In this document: in pieces, positions 1 to 4,449 of the stretch
Layout: each line of letters begins with the position of its first letter
Numbering within the stretch: position 1 is the stretch's first letter
NCBI RefSeq assembly: GCF_014359955.1
Contig: NZ_JACIYL010000163.1
Location: 1 to 7,206 of the forward strand
Direction of reading: 5' to 3'
DNA: 7,206 nucleotides
DNA from: Thermogutta sp.
GTDB taxonomy: Bacteria; Planctomycetota; Planctomycetia; Pirellulales; Thermoguttaceae
The notes under the pieces: generated by a model
Database searches by the model: none
The model's input: the letters and a program-made list of their open reading frames with translations, nothing else
Told to the model about the DNA's origin: nothing
Made by a program: the position numbers and the translations under genes

Positions 1-245
1 ACCCTACGTTTCAGCAGGTGCAGGCCCTGCGATCTCAGAGACTGAACACCCTGGTGTACAGTGTGCGAAAGACCGATGTGACAGTAACGGCCAACGGGGT
101 GCCGATCATCCGTTACACGGGCGACCTCGCGTCTCTCACGCTGCCGCAGGGTTGGGGCACCATCACGGCTTCTCGTATCTTCTTTGCCACCCGCGGGGCG
201 ATGTATCAGATCACCCGGGCAGAGCTCCGCGATCTCGGACCATAA
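1..245 (+). CDS. C-terminal end of an unidentified protein with a concanavalin/LamG-like tail (5' end outside window)
   Basis: The reading frame is open from the left edge (first full codon at 3) to a TAA at 243-245, so only about the last 80 residues are present and the true start lies upstream. The visible part alternates short beta-strand-like segments (NTLVYSVRKTDVTVTANG, then RIFFATRGAMYQITRAELRDL). This pattern resembles the end of the concanavalin-like/DUF1080-type beta-sandwich found at the C-termini of many planctomycete surface proteins and kinases, where a strand with an N-G turn is followed by a conserved final strand of the form Y-x-I-T-x-x-E-L. No catalytic residue is visible in this fragment. 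No convincing terminator follows it. Family assignment is tentative; the existence of the coding end is fairly secure. Confidence 0.6.
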   Translation, partial: PTFQQVQALRSQRLNTLVYSVRKTDVTVTANGVPIIRYTGDLASLTLPQGWGTITASRIFFATRGAMYQITRAELRDLGP

Positions 246-390
246 AAGCCCTGAAACATTGAGCATCTGTTCATCGATCCCGTTCCCCGCGGACGACAGG
301 CGTTCTCTTCCACGGATTTTGCGGAAAGGCCCGCCTGGCAGGTCCACATCCCCATTTTTGTGGCGTCCATTTGACGGACCGGGCTCCAAC

Positions 391-529
391 TGCCGGTTGG
401 ACGATAGGGACGATTCATGAATCGCTCCTACCAACGCATTGTGCCCGTGAGATCTCATGAGGCTTTCACAAGCGTGGGGATGCGTCAGCTTGGGTGCGTG
501 TTGACGAAGGCGACTTCCGTGGTTATAAG
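391..529 (+). repeat. Copy A of a ~140-nt dispersed structured element
   Basis: This stretch aligns by eye with 2912-3051. The best block (391-424 against 2912-2948) has 29 identities in 37 columns with three single-base gaps; TGCCCGTG, GGCTTT, CAGCTT and GGTTA are also shared at matching spacing. It can fold into three hairpins. Hairpin I has GTTGG 396-400 with CCAAC 431-435, TAGGG 405-409 with TCCTA 426-430, and CGATT 411-415 with AATCG 420-424 around a CATG loop. Hairpin II is GCTT 462-465 with AAGC 470-473. Hairpin III is CGTCAGC 483-489 with GTTGACG 500-506 around a 10-nt loop. Copy B forms the same hairpins with compensatory changes. It could be a small RNA, a leader, or a DNA element upstream of promoters. 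Strand is assigned from the downstream gene only. Confidence 0.6.
501..529 (+). promoter_or_regulatory. Sigma70-type promoter of the immA-like gene
   Basis: A -35 TTGACG (501-506) and a -10 TATAAG (524-529) are separated by exactly 17 bases; each box differs from consensus at one position. The predicted start point is near 536, giving a leader of about 55 nt before the ATG at 591. The -35 box also forms one arm of hairpin III of the repeat element, so if that element is an RNA read through this point, the box could be coincidental. Confidence 0.65.
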
Positions 530-544
530 TGTACATATGTACAC
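529..544. promoter_or_regulatory. 16-bp perfect palindromic operator over the transcription start
   Basis: GTGTACATATGTACAC is a perfect 16-bp palindrome that begins at the last base of the -10 box and covers the predicted start point. Its core TACATATGTA fits TACA-NN-TGTA, the half-site pattern recognised by BlaI/MecI/CopY-type repressors, and also fits TGNACA-NN-TGTNCA, the core of ArsR/SmtB sites. Position and symmetry argue for a dimeric repressor; which family binds is inference. No such regulator gene is adjacent. Confidence 0.6.
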
Positions 545-590
545 ATTCCCGGCCCAGGGCTGGCCTTTTTCAGAGAAGGGGGGAGATCGC

Positions 591-1319
591 ATGTTGCGAG
601 AGTTCACGCCGCTTGCCGCTCACCGGCTCGATGAGTTCTGCCAGCATCAATTGGAAAGCACAGGTCTGATTTTTCCACCGGTGGACGCCTTCCAGCTTGC
701 GGCTCTTCTCAGGTTCGAAGTTGTGTTCGACGTGGCACACCCCCAACGGGCGAGTTGCGTCACGCTGCGGCATGGAAACGGCGGACAGCGGCTCATCGTC
801 GTGCGGCCGGAGGAACGCGTGGAACGCCTTCACTGGGCCGTTGCCCATGAGTTGGGGGAATTCTTTGCCGCGGAGGCGATTCGTACCTTGGGAACTCCGG
901 TGGACGATGTGGAACCACCTCACCGGGAATGGCTCGCCAATCAACTGGCCAGGCGTCTCCTTGTTCCCTCTCGCCCGTTTTTCGTTGACCTGCAGCGATT
1001 AGATGGGGACCTGATCGCACTCAAGAATCGTTTCAGCACCGCCAGCTATGAGGTGCTCGCCAGGCGGATGCTGGATGCCACTGATCCATCCGTCATCACC
1101 ATCATGGATCAGGGAAGAATCACGTTCCGCAGAAGTAATGTGCTTGAGCGAGTACCTGGATTGACCGCGATGGAAAAGGTGGTCTGGCTTCGCGCTCACC
1201 AAACGGGGCTTCATCAGCGGGAAGAAAGCGAGAGCGAGCAAGTGCAGGCTTGGGCCATCCACGAGCCCGGCTGGAAGAGGGAAATCATTCGCACCACAGC
1301 GGCCTGGATGAATTGGTGA
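591..1319 (+). CDS. ImmA/IrrE-family (M78) metallopeptidase-like protein with altered HExxH motif
   Basis: The 242-aa product has the ImmA/IrrE layout: an N-terminal helical part, a strand region ending in LIVV (about 68-71), the helix HWAVAHELGE (81-90), then E113-WLANQLARRLLVPS, the usual second motif with a glutamate and the AN-x-x-A-x-x-LL-x-P signature. Family members are zinc proteases that cleave XRE-type repressors of mobile elements or stress regulons. Here the expected HExxH reads HELGE (86-90), so the second histidine ligand is a glutamate; activity may be altered or lost. The C-terminal 60 residues (TAMEKVVWLRAHQTG onward) are an extension. The start at 591 is chosen for its strong Shine-Dalgarno (AAGGGGGGAG, 7 nt away) and because the promoter starts near 536, which excludes the in-frame ATG at 417. 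No XRE partner gene is adjacent. The substrate is unknown. Confidence 0.82.
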   Translation: MLREFTPLAAHRLDEFCQHQLESTGLIFPPVDAFQLAALLRFEVVFDVAHPQRASCVTLRHGNGGQRLIVVRPEERVERLHWAVAHELGEFFAAEAIRTLGTPVDDVEPPHREWLANQLARRLLVPSRPFFVDLQRLDGDLIALKNRFSTASYEVLARRMLDATDPSVITIMDQGRITFRRSNVLERVPGLTAMEKVVWLRAHQTGLHQREESESEQVQAWAIHEPGWKREIIRTTAAWMNW

Positions 1320-1341
1320 TCGGCACCAAGATAAATTTTTT
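1313..1341 (+). terminator. Likely intrinsic terminator of the immA-like gene
   Basis: TTGGTG (1313-1318) and CACCAA (1324-1329) form a 6-bp stem with a 5-base loop. The stem overlaps the stop codon and is followed six bases later by a run of six T (1336-1341). The stem is short and the gap before the T run weakens it, but the position between two convergent genes supports it. Confidence 0.45.
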
Positions 1342-1359
1342 GCCCGGCGTGAGTTGACA

Positions 1360-1785
1360 CTATTTCCTGGACTCGTCGTGAGGAACGGTCCCGATCACCA
1401 GTTCTCCTTTGTGCACTCCTTTCAGCCCGCGAAGTCGGGCCGCGATTTCGCGAAGTTGCCGGGCTGGTCCCCGCAGCAGAATGACCTCCAAACAGAGATC
1501 ATGCGTCAGGTGCGCATGGACCACCGAAATGACGAGATCATGGTGATCGTGCTGGAGTTTCATAAGCTGGTCGCGGAGCTGACTGCGATGATGATCATAC
1601 ACCAGCGTCAAAGTCCCCGCGACATCGTCTGCATCTTCGATCCATGCACGCCGCGCCAGCGAGTCGTGGATGAGCTGGCGAATCGCTTCGCTTCGGGTGG
1701 CAAAACGCTCTTCGCGACAATATCGCTGAAACCGCTTCAGCAGGTCCCGTTCCAGCGAGACAGAAAAGCGAACAATCTTTGACAC
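1360..1785 (-). CDS. nikR: NikR nickel-responsive transcriptional repressor
   Basis: The 141-aa protein matches NikR end to end (E. coli NikR is 133 aa). The N-terminal ribbon-helix-helix is visible: strand KIVRFSVSL (3-11), then two helices with the conserved RSEAIRQLI (31-39). It is followed by the C-terminal ACT-like nickel domain. The four square-planar nickel ligands of E. coli NikR (H76, H87, H89, C95) correspond to H79, H90, H92 and C98 here, in the block QHDHHDL...HAHLTHDLCLE. NikR binds DNA when nickel is loaded and usually represses nickel uptake; no nickel transporter or nickel enzyme lies in this window, so the target is elsewhere. The start is a GTG at 1785-1783 behind AGGGGG. 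It lies 45 bp downstream of yebC on the same strand with no terminator between, so co-transcription is likely. No NikR-type operator is evident. Confidence 0.93.
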   Translation of the reverse strand: MSKIVRFSVSLERDLLKRFQRYCREERFATRSEAIRQLIHDSLARRAWIEDADDVAGTLTLVYDHHRSQLRDQLMKLQHDHHDLVISVVHAHLTHDLCLEVILLRGPARQLREIAARLRGLKGVHKGELVIGTVPHDESRK

Positions 1786-1830
1786 GCGATCCCCCTGTCT
1801 TGTCGCTCTGCTCGAAAGAACTTGTCCCGG

Positions 1831-2583
1831 TCAGGACTGCGCAATCTCCGCCATCACCTCATCGGGAATGTTGAAGTTCGCCGACACGTTCTGGACATCG
1901 TCGTGTTCGTCGAGCTCTTCCATGAGTTTCAACACTTTCCTCGCTGTGTCTGCATCCAGGTCCACGTAGTCTTTGGGAATACGGGTTACCTCCCGGGATT
2001 CGCAGGGGATACCGGCCTGGTCCAGCGCCTCACTCACATCGGAAAACTTGCTGGGGTCGCACGTGACTTCGAACTTGTCGCCCGCCTGTTTGATGTCCTC
2101 GGCCCCGGCCTCCAAGGCCACCTCCATCAACCGCTCTTCGGAGACCTGGTCCGCAGGAACAATGAACAGACCCTTGGTATCGAACATCCAGGCGACACAT
2201 CCGGTGCTTCCGAGCTTCCCATTGTGAAGTTCAAAGCACTTGCGGATTTCCGCGGCTGTGCGATTGCGATTATCGGTGAGGACGTCGCACATGATGGCCA
2301 CGCCGCCCGGCCCGTAGCCTTCGTAGGTCACTTCTTCCAGGGCCGCCCCCTCAATTTCCCCCGTGCCGCGCTTAATTGCCCGCTGGATGTTATCCTTGGG
2401 CATACCGACCGCCTTGGCAGCTTCAATGGCCGCCCGCAAGCGAGGGTTCATTTTCGGATCTCCGCCCCCGATTCGGGCCGCAATAATGATCGCTTTGGAC
2501 ACCTTGCTCCAGATTTTCCCCCGCTTGGCGTCCACAATAGCCTTTTTGTGTTTGATACTCGCCCAGTGCGAATGCCCGGCCAT
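1831..2583 (-). CDS. yebC: YebC/PmpR/TACO1-family translation factor
   Basis: The 250-aa product is a full-length YebC-family protein (E. coli YebC is 246 aa). It opens with the hallmark MAGHSHWASIKHKKAIVDAKRGKIWSK pattern, followed by GGGDPKMNPRLRAAIEAAKAVGMPKDNIQRAIKRGTG and the second-domain EGYGPGGVAIMCDVLTDNRNRT block. The C-terminal domain carries the acidic LDADTARKVLKLMEELDEHDDVQNV helix and ends at the NFNIPDE signature. The family was long described as DNA-binding regulators; more recent work links YebC/TACO1 to relief of ribosome stalling at proline-rich stretches. I chose the ATG at 2583-2581 because family members begin with MAGHS and a GGAAG lies 10 nt upstream; an in-frame ATG at 2634 would add 17 unconserved residues and has an AAGG 9 nt before it. 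It is first of a probable yebC-nikR operon. Confidence 0.96.
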   Translation of the reverse strand: MAGHSHWASIKHKKAIVDAKRGKIWSKVSKAIIIAARIGGGDPKMNPRLRAAIEAAKAVGMPKDNIQRAIKRGTGEIEGAALEEVTYEGYGPGGVAIMCDVLTDNRNRTAAEIRKCFELHNGKLGSTGCVAWMFDTKGLFIVPADQVSEERLMEVALEAGAEDIKQAGDKFEVTCDPSKFSDVSEALDQAGIPCESREVTRIPKDYVDLDADTARKVLKLMEELDEHDDVQNVSANFNIPDEVMAEIAQS

Positions 2584-2669
2584 AGAAGATACTTCCTTTT
2601 CTTTTTCGCCACAGACGTCGCTGGTGTCTGACATTGTTATCGCCTTGGCTTCCCGCTCCCTCTTAACTC

Positions 2670-2699
2670 AGTATATCACTCGGCCAATTTAGGCCACAA
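2670..2699 (-). promoter_or_regulatory. Probable promoter of yebC-nikR
   Basis: Reading the - strand, a -35 TTGTGG (2699-2694) and a -10 TATACT (2675-2670) are separated by 18 bases. The start point would be near 2663, compatible with either candidate yebC start. The spacer contains GGCC-N6-GGCC (2681-2694), a weak inverted repeat of unknown meaning. Confidence 0.45.
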
Positions 2700-2911
2700 G
2701 AACCGAGACATTCTTCACAGGCACATGCCTGGCACGTCCGCGGCCGGAGGGATCCGTTCCTGCCTGTCGGCGTTTGATAATCCGAACTGCTTACCAGGGC
2801 CCCACCAGCGTGTTTCACTCAAAAGATTTCTCGGAGAAAACCGCTTGTCCGATCACGTTGCCAGCTTCGCAGAATCCATTCCACCGGTCGGCCTCTGGCC
2901 GCTCGGTTCAG

Positions 2912-3051
2912 TGCCTGGTTAGAACGGTAGGGACCATTTCATGGATGGCCCCTCTAGCCCAATCTGCCCGTGGTGTGTTGTGGGCTTTTGCAAAAGTGAC
3001 GATGGGGCAGCTTTTCGGGTTGTTGCGGCTCTCCGCACGATCGGTTACACT
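2912..3051 (+). repeat. Copy B of the ~140-nt dispersed structured element
   Basis: This is the counterpart of 391-529 and is nearly equal in length. Hairpin I uses GGTT 2917-2920 with AATC 2961-2964, TAG 2928-2930 with CTA 2954-2956, and CCATT 2934-2938 with GATGG 2944-2948 around a TCATG loop. The second pair of the apical stem is C-G here and G-C in copy A, and an A/C mismatch under the stem occurs in both. Hairpin II is CTTTTGCAAAAG (2985-2996). Hairpin III is GCAGC 3007-3011 with GTTGC 3022-3026 around a 10-nt loop; its basal pair is G-C here and T-A in copy A. GGTTA (3043-3047) matches GGTTA (521-525). An alternative GCCC/GGGC stem (2966-2969 with 2982-2985) would compete with hairpin II. 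Confidence 0.6.
3023..3051 (+). promoter_or_regulatory. Possible promoter upstream of the HNH gene
   Basis: TTGCGG (3023-3028) and TACACT (3046-3051) are 17 bases apart and occupy exactly the place that TTGACG and TATAAG occupy in copy A of the repeat. Each box matches consensus at four of six positions. The start point would be near 3058, leaving a leader of about 170 nt before the HNH start codon. Unlike copy A, no palindrome follows. Confidence 0.4.
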
Positions 3052-3230
3052 GACTAACAGGGATGGTCTGTGCAGACAGAGAAGTTCGGCACGGCATCAG
3101 GGAAAGACCGCCCGGGTGGGGTTGGTGAAGTGACGGCCGAACCTGCAACCGTTCTCGAGGGTGCCCATGGGGCTTCCTGAGGGGCGCAGATCTCTGCTTC
3201 TTTCGACCGCCCATAGTATAAGGTGCCGCT

Positions 3231-3827
3231 GTGGCTGCCGGTGTACTTCAACGGCCGACGCTTGTGCTCAACCGACATTGGCAACCGATCCACGTAGCGA
3301 CGGTTGCACGGGCCCTGGTTATGGTGTACCAGGGGACGGCCCTCATCGTCGATCCTGAGGACTTCAGCACCTACACCTGGTCTGACTGGACACAATTGGC
3401 CCCCGCCGAGGGTGAGAGCTTCATCCAGGGGGTCTCCTTCCGGCTCCGCGTCCCGGAGGTGATCACGTTGCGTGAATACGATGGCGTGCCCCACTCCAGC
3501 GTTCCGTTCAGCCGGCGGAATCTCTTTAAGCGTGACCACAACACCTGCCAGTACTGCGGCAAGCAGTGTCCGCCAGATCAACTGACGATTGATCACGTGA
3601 TTCCCCGGGCAAGGGGCGGTGAGTCCACCTGGGAGAACTGTGTTCTGGCCTGCGTGGACTGCAACCGAAAGAAGGGCAATCGCACCCCCGAAGAGGCGGG
3701 AATGAAGCTCCGCCGCAAGCCGACCCGGCCGAAATGGCGCCCCATCTACGCCGCCCGTGAGATTCGCATCGAAAGCTGGAATCGCTTCATCAGCGAGGCA
3801 TACTGGAACGTCACCCTCGAGCGGTAG
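3231..3827 (+). CDS. HNH endonuclease family protein with CxxC zinc clamp
   Basis: The 198-aa protein has an N-terminal region LVLNRHWQPIHVATVARALVMVYQG (11-35), typical of a bacterial HNH family often found in planctomycetes and other environmental bacteria. A C-terminal HNH nuclease domain follows. The domain shows C106-QYC109, the IDHVIPRARGG block with D121-H122, N136 in the WEN turn, C141-VDC144 and the RKKGNRTPEEAG tail. The two CxxC pairs are expected to hold a structural zinc, and H122 is the likely general base. The biological target is unknown; members of this group are often unlinked to restriction systems, and none is seen here. The start is a GTG at 3231 behind AAGGTG, and it is the first possible start after an in-frame TAA at 3219-3221. 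A short terminator follows the stop. Confidence 0.88.
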   Translation: MAAGVLQRPTLVLNRHWQPIHVATVARALVMVYQGTALIVDPEDFSTYTWSDWTQLAPAEGESFIQGVSFRLRVPEVITLREYDGVPHSSVPFSRRNLFKRDHNTCQYCGKQCPPDQLTIDHVIPRARGGESTWENCVLACVDCNRKKGNRTPEEAGMKLRRKPTRPKWRPIYAAREIRIESWNRFISEAYWNVTLER

Positions 3828-3831
3828 ACAG

Positions 3832-3848
3832 AATCCCCTTGGGATTTT
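3832..3848 (+). terminator. Short terminator-like hairpin after the HNH gene
   Basis: AATCCC (3832-3837) pairs with GGGATT (3841-3846) around a 3-base loop, and the T stretch runs on to 3848. It begins five bases after the stop codon. The stem is short and the T run interrupted, so strength is uncertain. Confidence 0.4.
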
Positions 3849-3876
3849 CGTCGAGTTTTTATAAAGTCGGCCGGTC

Positions 3877-3905
3877 TTGCCACCGATTTCAACTCCGGCT
3901 ATGCT
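3877..3905 (+). promoter_or_regulatory. Promoter of arsR
   Basis: A -35 TTGCCA (3877-3882) and a -10 TATGCT (3900-3905) are 17 bases apart. The predicted start is near 3912, inside the palindrome that begins at the last base of the -10. This rules out the in-frame GTG at 3915 as a translation start. Confidence 0.6.
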
Positions 3906-3920
3906 TGCACATGTGTGCAA
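3905..3920. promoter_or_regulatory. ArsR-type operator, 7-2-7 inverted repeat
   Basis: TTGCACA (3905-3911) and TGTGCAA (3914-3920) are perfect inverted arms separated by TG. The core TGCACA-NN-TGTGCA follows the TGNACA-NN-TGTNCA pattern of ArsR/SmtB-family operators. It covers the -10/start region of the arsR promoter, which fits autorepression relieved by metalloid binding. Confidence 0.65.
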
Positions 3921-3983
3921 TTGCCAAACACACCGAACCGGCCCGGCGTAGTACAAACAGATATGCAGGAGCGTTTCCCAGCC

Positions 3984-4319
3984 ATGACCAGTAAGCTTGA
4001 CCCCAAGGTGCGTGCTCGGTGCGAAAGCCGGGCACAGGTGATCAAAGCCCTGGCCCATCCCTCCCGGCTGATAATCCTCGAGGAATTGGGGAGGGCGGGA
4101 GAGAAGTGTGTTTGCGAGCTGGCGGACCTCCTGGGCCTGGATATGTCCACGACTTCCCGCCATCTCAGCCAGATGAAGGAGGCCGGTATCCTGCAGGATG
4201 AAAAAAGGGGACAGATGACGTTTTACAGGCTTAGGACACCCTGCGTCCTCCAGTTTCTCGACTGCATTGATGGGGTTATCCAGCAGGGGCTGGAGAGCAG
4301 GCTGAAGCTGCTCCGCTGA
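3984..4319 (+). CDS. arsR: ArsR/SmtB-family metalloid-responsive repressor
   Basis: The 111-aa product is a single winged helix-turn-helix domain of the ArsR type. Conserved features are KALAHPSRLIILEEL (21-35), the metal-site motif KCVCEL with C42 and C44, the recognition helix STTSRHLSQMKEAGIL (55-70), and the beta-wing Q77-MTFYRL. The CVC pair matches the As(III)-binding pair of classical ArsR (ELCVC-type); C87 and C94 near the C-terminus could supply further thiolate ligands. It should repress its own promoter through the palindrome at 3905-3920. I chose the ATG at 3984 (AGGAG at 3967-3971, 12 nt away, somewhat long) over the in-frame ATG at 3963, which lacks a ribosome site; using 3963 adds seven residues. 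The genes downstream indicate arsenic or organoarsenical sensing, but the inducer is inferred. A terminator directly follows the gene. Confidence 0.9.
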   Translation: MTSKLDPKVRARCESRAQVIKALAHPSRLIILEELGRAGEKCVCELADLLGLDMSTTSRHLSQMKEAGILQDEKRGQMTFYRLRTPCVLQFLDCIDGVIQQGLESRLKLLR

Positions 4320-4359
4320 GTTCCCTGGGACGCGACAAATCCGGTAGTCCGGGCGGCTT

Positions 4360-4384
4360 TCCCGAGGAGTTGCTCGGGATTTTT
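4360..4384 (+). terminator. Intrinsic terminator between arsR and the permease gene
   Basis: TCCCGAG (4360-4366) pairs with CTCGGGA (4373-4379) around a 6-base loop and is followed by TTTTT (4380-4384). This is a canonical intrinsic terminator 40 bases after the arsR stop. It suggests that arsR can be transcribed alone and that the downstream genes depend on partial read-through or on their own promoter. Confidence 0.75.
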
Positions 4385-4420
4385 AAAGGAAGTGATATTG
4401 CATATTTAGCCAAATACGCA
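4370..4420 (+). promoter_or_regulatory. Possible second promoter with an inverted-repeat operator before the permease
   Basis: TGCATATTT (4399-4407) and AAATACGCA (4412-4420) are inverted arms with one mismatch and a 4-base spacer, in an A+T-rich island between terminator and permease. A weak -35 TTGCTC (4370-4375) and -10 GATATT (4394-4399) with 18-base spacing would place the repeat over the start point, the same geometry as at arsR. The inverted repeat is clear; the promoter boxes are weak. Confidence 0.4.
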
Positions 4421-4449
4421 TAAACCTATCAAAAGGGAGTTCGCTGACC

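Larger units (their letters stand above)
246..590. other. gene-poor interval between the truncated CDS and the immA-like gene
   Basis: About 345 bases with no convincing gene. From 246 to about 390 I see no promoter, terminator or repeat that I can support. From 391 to 529 it carries copy A of a structured repeat, followed by the promoter, palindrome and leader of the downstream gene, all listed separately. Reading frames through it (184-420 on +, 206-418 on -) lack family resemblance and ribosome sites and look incidental. Confidence 0.6.
2635..3230. other. ~600-bp divergent intergenic region between yebC and the HNH gene
   Basis: No convincing protein-coding gene is present. The left end holds the yebC promoter. 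A 14-bp imperfect palindrome, CAGGCA-CA-TGCCTG (2718-2731), follows; its role is unknown. A small hairpin CGGCC-TCT-GGCCG lies at 2889-2901. The stretch 2912-3051 is copy B of the structured repeat, ending in promoter-like boxes. From 3052 to 3230 I see only a possible untranslated leader of about 170 nt. Frames at 2725-2922, 2774-3133 and 2954-3214 show no family resemblance and no ribosome site. Confidence 0.6.

Noticed and set aside
417..590. Upstream extension of the immA-like gene from the in-frame ATG at 417
   Set aside because: It lies before the strong promoter at 501-529, lacks a ribosome site, shows no family similarity and overlaps the structured repeat; the ATG at 591 has a strong Shine-Dalgarno.
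1822..2631. 269-residue open frame on + opposite yebC
   Set aside because: Exact antisense of a highly conserved gene; the product has no recognisable family and is explained by codon bias of yebC.
2584..2634. YebC start at the ATG at 2634
   Set aside because: Possible, with an AAGG nearby, but the 17 extra residues are unconserved and YebC proteins begin at MAGHS.
3063..3128. 21-codon leader peptide in the HNH upstream region
   Set aside because: Its ATG is only about five bases from the predicted transcript start and has no usable ribosome site spacing; no regulatory pattern in the residues.
3915..3983. Longer ArsR starting at GTG 3915
   Set aside because: The GTG is part of the operator and within a few bases of the predicted transcription start, so it cannot have a ribosome site.
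3054..4163. 369-residue open frame on - opposite the HNH and arsR genes
   Set aside because: It runs antisense through two recognisable genes plus a promoter and operator, and its product resembles nothing known.
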